From an uncultured Spirochaetota bacterium (GTDB taxonomy: Bacteria; Spirochaetota; Brachyspiria; Brachyspirales; Brachyspiraceae): a DNA stretch of 64,000 bases. Under the pieces are notes generated by a model. The model saw nothing but the letters and a program-made list of their open reading frames with translations. It was not told the origin of the DNA and did not search any database. Positions 34,819 to 44,337 of this stretch are shown in pieces; within the stretch, counting starts at the first letter, position 1; every line of letters begins with the position of its first letter. Made by a program: the position numbers and the translations under genes. The stretch spans positions 310,001 to 374,000 of the forward strand of contig CALXQJ010000002.1 of assembly GCA_944390575.1 (NCBI GenBank), in the 5' to 3' direction.

Positions 34819-35904
34819 ATGATTAGAGAACTTGGAATATCGGTTTATCCTTTTCATTCTAAAATGGAGGAGAATAAGGCTTATATAGATTTAGCTTCTA
34901 AGTATGGTTTTACTCGTTGTTTTATGTGCTTACTTTCTGTTGAGCATTCTAAGGAAGATGTAAAAAAAGAGTTTTCTGAGATAATCAATTATGCTAAGTC
35001 TAAAGGTATAAAAACTACATTAGATATTTCTCCAGATGTATTTAAGCATCTTGATATATCTTATAATGATTTAAAGTTTTTTTATGAGTTGGGTGCTTGG
35101 GGTATTAGGCTTGATTTGGGTTTTAGTGGTAATGAAGAGAGTCTTATGACTTATAACCCTTATGGTTTAAAAATAGAGCTTAATATGAGCAATGATACAA
35201 CATATTTAGATACTATTATGTATTATAAACCTAATAGAGAAAATTTAATAGGTTGTTATAATTTCTATCCACATAAGTATAGTGGTCTTAAAAAAGAATA
35301 TTTTATAAATAGTATGAATAGATTTAATAAATATTCTATCTCAACATCAGCTTTTGTAACAGCAAAGGAATCAACATTTGGACCTTGGCCTGTATGCGAT
35401 GGTCTTCCTAGTGTAGAAGAACATAGATATTTACCTATAGAAATACAAGCTATGGAGTTGTTTTTCTTAGGTGTTGAGTGTGTATTTATTTCTGATTGTT
35501 ATGCAAGTGAGGATACTTTTAAGAAATTAAGTAGTCTAAATAAGAGTCTTATAACTTTTAAAGCTAATTTAGATAAAGGCTTAGATAATACACAGAGAGA
35601 TATAGTATTAAATACATTGCATCAAAATAGAATAGATGCTAGTGAGTATTTTATACGATCTTCAAAATCAAGAATAACAGATAAAAATAAAACTATCAAA
35701 TTATTCAATGCAGTATCTACTATAAAGAGAGGAGATATATTAATAGATTCTTCTGAGTATGGTACTTATGTTGGAGAATTGCAAATAGCTTTAAGAGATT
35801 TGGAAAATACTGGTAGAACAAATGTTGTTGGTAGAATAGATGATGATTATTTATTTTTATTAGACTATATAAAACCAGCACATAGATTTTTAATTACAGA
35901 ATAA
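34819..35904 (+). CDS. MupG/DUF871-family TIM-barrel protein
   Basis: The 361-residue protein matches the DUF871 family, of which MupG, a 6-phospho-N-acetylmuramidase, is a characterised member. It has an N-terminal ELGISVYPFHSK, GIRLDLGFSG, a YNFYPHKYSGL stretch and FGPWPVCDGLPSVEEHR in the middle, and a smaller beta domain with GDILIDSSEYGTYVGEL. The family acts on phosphorylated sugars inside the cell, which suits its place between EIIB and EIIC genes. The ATG at 34819 is preferred to an in-frame TTG at 34807, with AAGGG at 34802-34806. The actual substrate is not predicted by sequence alone. Confidence 0.85.
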   Translation: MIRELGISVYPFHSKMEENKAYIDLASKYGFTRCFMCLLSVEHSKEDVKKEFSEIINYAKSKGIKTTLDISPDVFKHLDISYNDLKFFYELGAWGIRLDLGFSGNEESLMTYNPYGLKIELNMSNDTTYLDTIMYYKPNRENLIGCYNFYPHKYSGLKKEYFINSMNRFNKYSISTSAFVTAKESTFGPWPVCDGLPSVEEHRYLPIEIQAMELFFLGVECVFISDCYASEDTFKKLSSLNKSLITFKANLDKGLDNTQRDIVLNTLHQNRIDASEYFIRSSKSRITDKNKTIKLFNAVSTIKRGDILIDSSEYGTYVGELQIALRDLENTGRTNVVGRIDDDYLFLLDYIKPAHRFLITE

Positions 35905-35932
35905 TATAAAATAGAGTGGGAGATTTTTTATT

Positions 35933-37267
35933 ATGAATAATAATAGAGTTATGCAGTTTATAGAAAATAAAATTTTACCAATAGCATCAAAGATAGCACA
36001 AAATAGATATTTGAATGCTATAAAAGATGGTTTTATCTTTGCTATGCCATTTTTAATAGTAGGTTCTTTTATACTACTTGTATTAAATTTACCCTTTACA
36101 GATAAGAATAATTTTTTGTATATGCAATGGTATACAGATCTTATGGCAAAGTATAAGGCAGATTGGGTACAACCATTTTATGTTAGTATGGGAATAATGT
36201 CTCTTTTTGTAGCTTATGGAATAGGTAATTCTTTATCATCATATTATAGTCTTAACTCTATAACAGGTGGTTTTTTATCATTATTTAGTTTTTTATTAGT
36301 ATCCGCAAAAGTAGAGTGGATACCTATAGTAGAAGTAGTTTCTAAAAGTTTTTTAGTAGAGGCTGATAGCTATATTCCTGTAATAGATGCAAGATATATG
36401 GATGCTAAGGGATTATTTGTTGCTATTATTTTTGGTATAATTTCTATTGAGATATTTAGATTTTTGGTTAAGAAAAATTTAACTATTAAGCTTCCAGAGT
36501 CTGTACCACCTGCTATAGCTAAATCTTTTGAGCTTTTAATACCTGTTGTAGTTGTTATAGTATTATTTCAGAGTTTAAATATTCTAATACAAAAGAAGTT
36601 ATTATTAATGATTCCTGATGTAATAATGAAGATATTTTCTCCTCTTTTACATATATCAGATTCACTTCCTTCTATTATATTAATATTATTAGTTATACAT
36701 ATATTATGGTTTGCAGGACTACATGGAACTAATATAGTAGATGCTATAGTAAAAACCATAACATTATCTAATTTAGCTATAAATCAAGCAGCACTTCAAG
36801 CTGGAGAGCCTGTGACAAAAATTTTCTCAGGCGGTTTTTTTGATTCTTATGTATTTATGGGAGGTGTTGGTACTACTTTAGGTTTAGCTATAGCAATGGT
36901 TAGGAGTAAGAATGAACATATTAAATCTATAGGTAAACTATCTTTAGTTCCTGCTATTTTTAATATTAATGAACCCATCATGTTTGGAGCACCTGTTGTT
37001 ATGAATCCTATATTATTTATTCCTTTTATATTTCTTCCTATTATAAATGCTACTATAGCTTGGATCTTTACAAAGTTAAATATTATAGGACATATTGTTA
37101 GCTTAGTACCTTGGACAACACCTGGTCCTGTAGCAGCATTTTTAGCTACTAATTTAAATGTTGGTTCTATGGTACTAAGTTTAGCATTAGTTGTTTTTTC
37201 ATATTTGGTATATGTACCATTTCTAAAGACTTATGAATTATCTTTAGAAAAAGAAAATAATAAATAA
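35933..37267 (+). CDS. PTS lactose/cellobiose-type EIIC permease
   Basis: The 444-residue membrane protein carries the sugar across the membrane and presents it for phosphorylation. It has about eight to ten hydrophobic segments, an N-terminal IENKILPIASKIAQNRYLNAIKDGF start, LWFAGLHGTNIVD in the middle, and the FNINEPIMFGAPVVMNP motif of the Lac/Cel family. AGTGGGAG lies before the ATG. Together with EIIB (34479) and EIIA (40052) it forms a complete permease for a beta-linked disaccharide. Confidence 0.94.
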   Translation: MNNNRVMQFIENKILPIASKIAQNRYLNAIKDGFIFAMPFLIVGSFILLVLNLPFTDKNNFLYMQWYTDLMAKYKADWVQPFYVSMGIMSLFVAYGIGNSLSSYYSLNSITGGFLSLFSFLLVSAKVEWIPIVEVVSKSFLVEADSYIPVIDARYMDAKGLFVAIIFGIISIEIFRFLVKKNLTIKLPESVPPAIAKSFELLIPVVVVIVLFQSLNILIQKKLLLMIPDVIMKIFSPLLHISDSLPSIILILLVIHILWFAGLHGTNIVDAIVKTITLSNLAINQAALQAGEPVTKIFSGGFFDSYVFMGGVGTTLGLAIAMVRSKNEHIKSIGKLSLVPAIFNINEPIMFGAPVVMNPILFIPFIFLPIINATIAWIFTKLNIIGHIVSLVPWTTPGPVAAFLATNLNVGSMVLSLALVVFSYLVYVPFLKTYELSLEKENNK

Positions 37268-37282
37268 TTTAGGATATTAAAA

Positions 37283-38665
37283 ATGAAAGAGTATAAGTTT
37301 GATAATAGTTTTTTATTTGGTAGTTCTACATCTGGTCCACAGTGTGAAGGATTTTATGGCAAAGTAAATAAGAGTATATGGGATTATTGGTTTGAGATAG
37401 CAGCTGATAAGTTTCATAATAAAGTAGGTCCAGAGTTTACATCACATTTTTTTAGAGATTATAAAGAAGATATTAAATTATTAAAAGAAACAGGGCACAC
37501 TGCCTTTAGAACTTCTATTCAATGGAGTAGAATAGTTAAGAATTTTGATACTTTAGAGCTTGATGATGTTGCTGTTGAGTTTTATCATAATGTTATAGAT
37601 GAGCTTATTAAAAATGATATAGAGCCTATTATTTGTTTATATCATTTTGATATGCCTTTAACGCTTCAAGAACGTGGCGGTTTTGAGAATAGAGAAGTTG
37701 TTAATTTATATGCTAAATATGCTTATAAGATGTTTGAGCTTTATGGGGATAAAGTAAAGAAGTGGTTTACTTTTAATGAACCTGTTGTTGTTGCTGAGGG
37801 TGGTTATTTATATGAGTTTCACTATCCTGCTGTTGTCGATTTCAAGCGTGCTGTTCAAATTGCATATAATATGAATATTGCTTCTGCTTTAGCTGTAAAA
37901 GCTTATAGAGAATTAAAGCAAGATGGGGATATTGGTATTATATTAAACTTAACTCCTTCGTATCCAAGAGATGAAAATAATAAAGAAGATTTAAAAGCTT
38001 CTCATATTTGTGATTTAATTTTTAATAGAAGTTTTTTAGATCCTGCGGTTAGAGGAGAGTTTCCTATAGATTTGATTAATCTATTAAAAGAATATGATCT
38101 TACTCCTAATTGTGAGGTATCTGATAAAGAATTATTAAAAGAGAATACTATATCTCTTCTTGGAATTAATTATTATCAACCACGTAGAGTTAAGGCAAGA
38201 GAATCTAAATTGTCTGTTGATTATTTAATGCCTGAAACTTTTTTTGAGCCTTATGAAATGCCTGGTAGAATGATGAATCCTCATCGTGGATGGGAGATAT
38301 ATTATAAAGGTATTTATGATATAGCTAAAAATATTCAGAATAATTATAACAATATTAAGTGGATTGTTATGGAAAATGGTATGGGTGTTGAGGGTGAAGA
38401 GAAGTTTATAGAAAATGGTTTTGTTCAGGATGATTATAGAATAGAGTTTATTTCAGAGCATTTAAAATATTTACATACAGCTATAGAAGAGGGAGCTAAT
38501 TGTATTGGTTTTTTAATGTGGACATTTATAGATTGTTGGTCTTGGCTTAATTCTTATAAGAATAGATATGGATTTATTAGGCTTGATTTAGATAGTGAGA
38601 AGAAGACTATAAAAAAGTCTGGTTATTGGTTTAAAGAACTTAGCAAGAATAGAATATTAAAGTAA
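37283..38665 (+). CDS. 6-phospho-beta-glucosidase-type enzyme, glycoside hydrolase family 1
   Basis: The 460-residue GH1 enzyme cleaves phosphorylated beta-glycosides imported by the PTS. It has the acid/base Glu in FTFNEP and the nucleophile Glu in VMENGMG. The phosphate-binding loop for 6-phospho sugars is visible in SWLNSYKNRYGFI near the C-terminus. The length is normal. It follows EIIC after 15 bases and is followed by a second, unrelated phospho-glucosidase of family 4. Confidence 0.92.
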   Translation: MKEYKFDNSFLFGSSTSGPQCEGFYGKVNKSIWDYWFEIAADKFHNKVGPEFTSHFFRDYKEDIKLLKETGHTAFRTSIQWSRIVKNFDTLELDDVAVEFYHNVIDELIKNDIEPIICLYHFDMPLTLQERGGFENREVVNLYAKYAYKMFELYGDKVKKWFTFNEPVVVAEGGYLYEFHYPAVVDFKRAVQIAYNMNIASALAVKAYRELKQDGDIGIILNLTPSYPRDENNKEDLKASHICDLIFNRSFLDPAVRGEFPIDLINLLKEYDLTPNCEVSDKELLKENTISLLGINYYQPRRVKARESKLSVDYLMPETFFEPYEMPGRMMNPHRGWEIYYKGIYDIAKNIQNNYNNIKWIVMENGMGVEGEEKFIENGFVQDDYRIEFISEHLKYLHTAIEEGANCIGFLMWTFIDCWSWLNSYKNRYGFIRLDLDSEKKTIKKSGYWFKELSKNRILK

Positions 38666-38694
38666 TTATTATTTTATAAGGGGTATAATACAGT

Positions 38695-40020
38695 ATGAGT
38701 AAATTAAAAATTGCTACTATTGGTGGAGCTTCGTCTTATACACCTGAAATTATAGAAGGATTTATTAAGAGATATGATAAGCTTCCTATTGATGAACTTT
38801 GGCTTGTAGATATTGAACCTTCTAAAGAGAGACTTGATATTGTTACTAATCTTTCTCGTAGAATGGTTGAAAAAGCAGGTCTTGCTGATAGATTTAAGAT
38901 TTTTTCTACTTTAAATAGAAGAGAAGCTATAGAGGGTGCCAGTTTTGTTACTACACAGCTTAGAGTTGGTTTACTTGAGGCAAGAATTAGAGATGAGAGA
39001 ATTCCTTTAAGTTATGGTATGATAGGTCAGGAAACTAATGGGGCTGGTGGTTTTGCTAAGGCTTTAAGAACTATTCCTGTTGTACTTGATATTTGTAAGG
39101 ATATTGAAGAATTATCTCCTAATGCTTGGCTTATTAATTTTACTAATCCTACTGGTATTTTAACTGAGGCTTTATTAAAGTATGCACCTAAAGTTAAAAC
39201 TATTGGTTTATGTAATGTTCCTATTAATATGAAGAAAAGTGTTGCTGAGATTCTTGGTACTACTGATGATGATATTAGTTTTATTGCTGGGGGGCTTAAT
39301 CATTTTCTTTGGGGTAGAGAGGTTATATATAAAGGAAAGAATGTCACTCAAGAAGCTTTAGAAAAAATATTAGATGGTGCTGAAAAAGGCCCTGCTAATA
39401 TTAATACAGAAATAGAGTGGGTACGTGAACAGGTTCTTGATACTAAGATGATACCTTGTCCTTATCATAGATATTATTATATTACTGATGAGATGCTTAG
39501 AGAAGAGCTTGCTGAGATTAGAGATGGTAAGGGTACTCGTGGTGAGCAGGTTAAGGCTATTGAAAATAGATTATTTGAGATATATAAAAATCCTAATCTT
39601 AATGAAAAGCCTGAAGAGCTTAATAATAGAGGTGGTAAGTATTATTCTGATTCTGCTTGTGAACTTATTAGTTCTTTATATAATAATTCTGGAACAGAGA
39701 TGATAGTTTCTACTAAAAATAATGGTACTATAGATTGTCTTTCTAATGATAGTGCTGTTGAGATTACGGTTAATGTTTATAAAGATGAACTAAAACATAT
39801 TAAACAAGAACCTTATCCTATAGAAGTTAGAGGATTATTGCAGCTTATGAAAAACTTTGAAGAACTTACAGTTGAGGCTGCTGTTCATGGTGATTATGGT
39901 AAGGCTTTGCAGGCTTTAACTATAAATCCACTTGTTGTAAGCGGTAGAGTTGCAAAGACTATACTTGATGAGATATTAGAAAAGAATAAAGAATACTTAC
40001 CTCAATTCTTTAAAAAATAA
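38695..40020 (+). CDS. 6-phospho-beta-glucosidase, glycoside hydrolase family 4
   Basis: The 441-residue GH4 enzyme uses NAD+ and a divalent metal for an elimination mechanism. The N-terminal IATIGGASSYTPEIIEG is the NAD-binding region. NFTNPTGILTEA, GLCNVP (metal-binding Cys) and GLNHFLWG (metal-binding His) are in place. The family members CelF and LicH hydrolyse phosphorylated cello-oligosaccharides, and the operon context supports that. GGGG lies upstream of the ATG. Confidence 0.93.
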   Translation: MSKLKIATIGGASSYTPEIIEGFIKRYDKLPIDELWLVDIEPSKERLDIVTNLSRRMVEKAGLADRFKIFSTLNRREAIEGASFVTTQLRVGLLEARIRDERIPLSYGMIGQETNGAGGFAKALRTIPVVLDICKDIEELSPNAWLINFTNPTGILTEALLKYAPKVKTIGLCNVPINMKKSVAEILGTTDDDISFIAGGLNHFLWGREVIYKGKNVTQEALEKILDGAEKGPANINTEIEWVREQVLDTKMIPCPYHRYYYITDEMLREELAEIRDGKGTRGEQVKAIENRLFEIYKNPNLNEKPEELNNRGGKYYSDSACELISSLYNNSGTEMIVSTKNNGTIDCLSNDSAVEITVNVYKDELKHIKQEPYPIEVRGLLQLMKNFEELTVEAAVHGDYGKALQALTINPLVVSGRVAKTILDEILEKNKEYLPQFFKK

Positions 40021-40051
40021 TATTTGTGTTTTTAGTAAATAGGAGTAGAAA

Positions 40052-40384
40052 ATGACTAATGAAGAATATGAAAAGTTTATGGAGGAAAATGTTTTTCCTA
40101 TTATTAGTTTAGCTGGCGAAAGTAAGAGTTTGGCTTATGAGGCTTTAAGAAATGCGAAAGCTGGTAATTTTGAAGAGGCTAATCATCTTATTGAAGAATC
40201 TGAAAAATTAGTTTTAGATTCTCATTCTTATCAAACTAATTTAATTTCTAAAGAAGCTTCGGGAGAGAAATTTCCTATTAATATGATATTTATACACGCA
40301 CAAGATCATCTTATGACAGCTATGAGTGAGCGTAATCTTATTAAAGAGATGATTGATATATTGTATAATATTCAAAACCAATAA
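40052..40384 (+). CDS. PTS lactose/cellobiose-type EIIA component
   Basis: The 110-residue three-helix EIIA protein has the LAGESKSLAYEALRNAKAGNFEEA stretch (about residues 20-43) and the phosphorylatable histidine in FIHAQDHLM near residue 80. It is the last gene of the PTS operon (AGGAG before its ATG) and completes the EIIA-EIIB-EIIC set. No terminator of good quality is visible before trxA, but trxA has its own promoter. Confidence 0.93.
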   Translation: MTNEEYEKFMEENVFPIISLAGESKSLAYEALRNAKAGNFEEANHLIEESEKLVLDSHSYQTNLISKEASGEKFPINMIFIHAQDHLMTAMSERNLIKEMIDILYNIQNQ

Positions 40385-40400
40385 TTATTATTAAAAAATG

Positions 40401-40428
40401 TTGACTTTTATTTGAAAATAAGTATTAT
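40401..40428 (+). promoter_or_regulatory. Promoter of the thioredoxin gene
   Basis: TTGACT (40401-40406) and TATTAT (40423-40428) have a 16-base spacer, 40 bases before the start codon. Confidence 0.65.
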
Positions 40429-40467
40429 TATAGCAAAATATTTATTATAAAAAGGAGCTTTTGGAGT

Positions 40468-40785
40468 ATGTCAGTATTAGAATTAAATAAAGATAATTAT
40501 GAAGCTACAATAGGTTCTGATAAGGTTACAGTATTAGATTGTTATGCTCAGTGGTGTAATCCTTGTAAGATGCTTTTACCTATCTTTCATAGATTGGCTG
40601 ATGAATATGCTGATAAAATTAATTTTGTTTCTTGTGATGTTGATGAACAGCAAGAAATAGCTGCAAAGTGTGAAATACAAGGTGTTCCTACTTTAGTTGT
40701 TTTTAAGAATGGTGAAGAATTAAAAAGAAAATCTGGTTTTCAAAATGAAGCTCAACTAAGAGAGTGGTTACAAGAGTATTTATAA
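40468..40785 (+). CDS. trxA: Thioredoxin with a WCNPC active site
   Basis: The 105-residue protein has the thioredoxin fold and length. The redox motif is W-C-N-P-C at residues 29-33 instead of the usual WCGPC. The cis-proline is in GVPTL, and KSGFQNEAQLREWL closes the fold. The Gly-to-Asn exchange between the cysteines can shift the redox potential but leaves both cysteines intact. A strong AAGGAG-type site precedes the ATG and a perfect terminator follows, so it is a single-gene unit. Confidence 0.93.
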   Translation: MSVLELNKDNYEATIGSDKVTVLDCYAQWCNPCKMLLPIFHRLADEYADKINFVSCDVDEQQEIAAKCEIQGVPTLVVFKNGEELKRKSGFQNEAQLREWLQEYL

Positions 40786-40803
40786 TTTTTGTAATTTTGT
40801 TTT

Positions 40804-40841
40804 AAAAAGCCTAATTTATTTTGTAAATTAGGCTTTTTTTT
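40804..40841 (+). terminator. Intrinsic terminator of trxA
   Basis: A 12-bp perfect stem pairs AAGCCTAATTTA (40807-40818) with TAAATTAGGCTT (40824-40835), followed by T. Confidence 0.9.
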
Positions 40842-40886
40842 ATACGATACTTATAATAACAATTATTTTTTAGTGAGTTATATAAG

Positions 40887-42809
40887 ATGTCTGGAAGTTT
40901 AAAATTAGTTGAAAATCTTGAAAATAAATTTGAAAAAACAAGAGAAGAAGTAAAGGCATTAATTAGAGATATTTTTGGTAGAATTACTATGTCTATATTG
41001 GATGCTAATATTTTTTATATACGAAATATTGGATCTATTTATATATCTGACAATTATAAGATAGTCTTTACTATGTCTGATATTAATTTTGATACTTCAT
41101 TATATGCTATTGCAAATAATGATTTTGAGAATATTTCTTTTTTTGAAGCTATTTTTGATAATATTAAAGAAATTATTAATACTGGAGAAAAAGTATATAT
41201 AGATGATTTTGGTACTTTTTTTATTGATAATGATTGTATTAAATTTGATCCTGATGAGATTTTACTCTTTTTAGTAGAAGAGAGAGTAGATATTATACAA
41301 AAAAAATCTTCTACTATATTAGTGAGAAAATTATCAAATAGATTTAATAAAACAAAAGAAGAAATTACATCATATATAAATGATTTATTTTATTATATTA
41401 CATTAAATATAGCTAAAGGAAATACTGTATATTTAACAAATATAGGGTATTTATATTATAAAGATAATAATGTTCTTTTTCAAAGAGATGAGATGGATTT
41501 TGATATAGATATTGATTCTATAGTTCGGGGAGATAATACAAAGAAGTATATCTTTGAAATAGTTTTAGAGAATATTAAGGATTTGATTTATAATTCTTAC
41601 AAAGTTTATATAGAAGCTTTTGGAAGATTTAGATATGAGAATGGAAGTATATATTTTGAATCTGATGAGGCACTTTTAGAAAGTATTAATAGGCTTAGAG
41701 ATAAGGATAGGATTAATAGTATTGTTCAAAATGATGCTGAGAAGGTTATAAAAATAGATGAGATTATAGAATACATTAGTAATATAGATGAAGATAAGGC
41801 TATTTTTAATTTACAAAAAAAAGAAGAGGATACTATATTAGAAGAAGTTGTTGTTAATGATGTAAGTAGTATTACTAAGGCTATGGAAAAGGGAAATGAA
41901 CTACTTGAGTCTGGAGAAATAGAAGATACAATAAAAAGCTTTGATGATGATAAGATAGAAAAAAATGTAGAAAAAGTAGAGGATGATAAAACTAATAATG
42001 AAAACACTACTTTAGAAAATGATAAAAACCTTGAAGAAAAAATGATACTTTCTCCTGTAGAGATTGATAAAAATGAAAATAATTATAATAATACTCTTAT
42101 TTCTAATATAGATAAAATATCTAAAGAAAGTAAAAAAGAGAATACAAAATCAAATAAGAAGAAAAAAAAGAAAAAGTCTCATGCGTTCTCTAAACTGCTT
42201 TTATCCGCTATTTTACTTTGTTTAATAGTATTTACTATTTTTGTTATAAGAAGTGATTATTCAAGAAAAGAGATAGATACAAATCTAACAGCTACATCAT
42301 TATATAACATAGTAAATAATTTCTTTATAGATGTAGGAGTTCAAGATTTTTCTTCATACACAGTAAATACTGATACATATTATTGGGATTTATCAAAAGC
42401 TATTTATGGAGACTCTACTTATTGGCCTCTTTTATATCCATATAATCATATAAAATCAGACACACAAATAAAAAGTGGCACTACTATTTTATATAGAAAA
42501 CTGCCTAATAATCTTAAAATATCGGATGTTAAATATTTTTACAATATTTTAGCAAAATCGTTTTTAAAAATATATCCCGATTTAGTAATGGCAGAACAAA
42601 CTAATCATTCTATATGGGCTTTGAAACTTTCTGCATATTATGACTATAATGTTTATGATGATAATAAAGACATTATTAGAAGTGATATTAATTTTGATAA
42701 TGATAAATTAGCATTTGATGATTTATTTAATAGATACTCAAAATTAAGTTCAGATAAGTTTGGTGCATTTGTAGAGACAATAAGAGAAATAACAGGACTA
42801 CAAAAGTGA
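40887..42809 (+). CDS. Multi-HU-like / transmembrane / LysM-like protein
   Basis: I find no described family with this full architecture. The first 270 residues are two copies of a two-domain unit (offset about 137 residues), each domain patterned like HU/IHF. Examples are FFEAIFDNIKEIINTGEKV then YIDDFGTFFI (85-113), and a second copy at 222-250 with YIEAFGRFRY; NIG turns at 47-49 and 185-187 mark the other pair. A charged linker (270-420) and seven consecutive lysines (424-430) precede one transmembrane helix (436-455). The outside part has a LysM-like domain (491-540: YTVNTDTYYWDLSKAIYGDS, then IKSGTTILY). The lysines suggest N-terminus inside. The gene overlaps nnr by 4 bases. Confidence 0.75.
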   Translation: MSGSLKLVENLENKFEKTREEVKALIRDIFGRITMSILDANIFYIRNIGSIYISDNYKIVFTMSDINFDTSLYAIANNDFENISFFEAIFDNIKEIINTGEKVYIDDFGTFFIDNDCIKFDPDEILLFLVEERVDIIQKKSSTILVRKLSNRFNKTKEEITSYINDLFYYITLNIAKGNTVYLTNIGYLYYKDNNVLFQRDEMDFDIDIDSIVRGDNTKKYIFEIVLENIKDLIYNSYKVYIEAFGRFRYENGSIYFESDEALLESINRLRDKDRINSIVQNDAEKVIKIDEIIEYISNIDEDKAIFNLQKKEEDTILEEVVVNDVSSITKAMEKGNELLESGEIEDTIKSFDDDKIEKNVEKVEDDKTNNENTTLENDKNLEEKMILSPVEIDKNENNYNNTLISNIDKISKESKKENTKSNKKKKKKKSHAFSKLLLSAILLCLIVFTIFVIRSDYSRKEIDTNLTATSLYNIVNNFFIDVGVQDFSSYTVNTDTYYWDLSKAIYGDSTYWPLLYPYNHIKSDTQIKSGTTILYRKLPNNLKISDVKYFYNILAKSFLKIYPDLVMAEQTNHSIWALKLSAYYDYNVYDDNKDIIRSDINFDNDKLAFDDLFNRYSKLSSDKFGAFVETIREITGLQK

Positions 42810-44326
42810 AAATAGTAACTAAAGATGAAATTATTAATATAGATAGAAGAACAACAGAAAAAATACCTTCTATACTCTTAATGGAACATGTAGCTAGTGA
42901 TATATTTTATTTACTTATAAAGAGACATAAAAATAGACTTTATAATAATACAGTTCATATTTTTTCTTCTGTTGGTGGCAATGGTGGAGATGGTCTTGCT
43001 CTTGCTCGATATTTAATAAAAAATGGATATAGTGTTAGAGTATATATTACAGGTAATCTTGATAGGGTAAATAAGGATACATATTCTAATTTTAGCATAT
43101 TAAAATCTATGAATATTGATATTTTATATTTATCTGAAGAGCATAGAGTTTTAGATATTTTGTCTACTATAGAAGATGATGATATTGTTGTAGATGCATT
43201 ATTTGGAGTTGGTGGAAGTAGAGCTTTATCTGGTGTTGAGAAGTTATTAATAGATAATGTCAATACTCTTAATGTTTTAAGAATTGCTATAGACTTACCT
43301 TCTGGAATATTTTCTAAAATTGATGATTATTCTAATGTTAATAGTTGTTTTAGAGCTACTGAAACTTATACTATTTGTTTTCCTAAGGATATTTTATTTT
43401 TATATAGAACTCGTGAATATGTTGGAGAATTATTTGTTATAAAATCTATTTTTCCTAATTCTATATTAGAAGAATCTCCATACAGAGCAAAATTAATAGA
43501 TTATAATGAAAATATTGATATTATAAAAAATCCATTTTTCTCTAAAAGAGAGCAGGGTAAACTTGCTATTATAGCAGGAAGTTATGATTTTTTAGGTGCT
43601 TCTATACTTGCTACTATGGCAGCTTATAGAGCTGGAGTTGGATATATTAGACTTTATGTACCTAAGGGTATAGTAAATGATGTTAGAGTATCTATTATGT
43701 CTACTATGCCTGAAGTTGTTATAATAGGTGTTGGCAATGATGGACAGAAATACTTTACAGAGAATGATATATATATTTATAATGATATTAATAAAAGTGA
43801 TGCTTGTTTAATAGGATCTGGTATAGGTAGAGAATTAAGCACTGATGTTTTTGTTAATGCTATTTTAAAACAAATTACAATTCCTACTGTTATTGATGCT
43901 GATGCTTTATATATGATGCTTCCTACTACATTGGATGAGCTTGGTGATAATTTTATATTAACACCTCATATATATGAGTTTGAGAAATTTATGAATATAG
44001 ATAGTATAGAAGTATTAGAAAATCCTTATACTTCTTTACTTAGATTTAGAGAGTATACAAAGGCAAATATTATATTAAAAGATGCTATTAGCTTTATAAT
44101 GAATAATAATGATATATATGTAAATTATAATCCTACTAATGGTATGGGCAAAGCTGGTATGGGAGATGTTTTAGCTGGGCTTGTTGCTTCTTATCTATCT
44201 CGCAAATTAAGTTCATTAGATGCTTGTAAGCTTGCACTTATAAAACAACATAATATTTTTAGAAAGCTTTTAAGAAAGTATAATAGTGACTATATTCAGC
44301 CTAGTGATTTAGTAAAAATGTTATAG
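42806..44326 (+). CDS. nnr: Bifunctional NAD(P)H-hydrate epimerase / ADP-dependent dehydratase
   Basis: The enzyme repairs NADHX and NADPHX, damaged forms of the cofactors. The N-terminal epimerase part (YjeF_N, about residues 1-215) has GGNGGDGLALARYL and DALFGVG. The C-terminal dehydratase part (about 230-500) has KREQGKLAIIAGSYDFLGA, VIDADAL, LTPHIYEFEKF and the catalytic NGMGKAGMGDVLAG loop. It starts with GTG at 42806, overlapping the stop of the HU-like gene (GTGA), with AGGA 8 bases upstream. Confidence 0.93.
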   Translation: MKIVTKDEIINIDRRTTEKIPSILLMEHVASDIFYLLIKRHKNRLYNNTVHIFSSVGGNGGDGLALARYLIKNGYSVRVYITGNLDRVNKDTYSNFSILKSMNIDILYLSEEHRVLDILSTIEDDDIVVDALFGVGGSRALSGVEKLLIDNVNTLNVLRIAIDLPSGIFSKIDDYSNVNSCFRATETYTICFPKDILFLYRTREYVGELFVIKSIFPNSILEESPYRAKLIDYNENIDIIKNPFFSKREQGKLAIIAGSYDFLGASILATMAAYRAGVGYIRLYVPKGIVNDVRVSIMSTMPEVVIIGVGNDGQKYFTENDIYIYNDINKSDACLIGSGIGRELSTDVFVNAILKQITIPTVIDADALYMMLPTTLDELGDNFILTPHIYEFEKFMNIDSIEVLENPYTSLLRFREYTKANIILKDAISFIMNNNDIYVNYNPTNGMGKAGMGDVLAGLVASYLSRKLSSLDACKLALIKQHNIFRKLLRKYNSDYIQPSDLVKML

Positions 44327-44337
44327 GATAATGATAT

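Noticed and set aside
42124-42180. A-rich run in the poly-lysine segment of the HU-like gene as a frameshift site
   Set aside because: The run is broken by G at several positions, and the downstream frame continues into a clear membrane helix and LysM-like domain.
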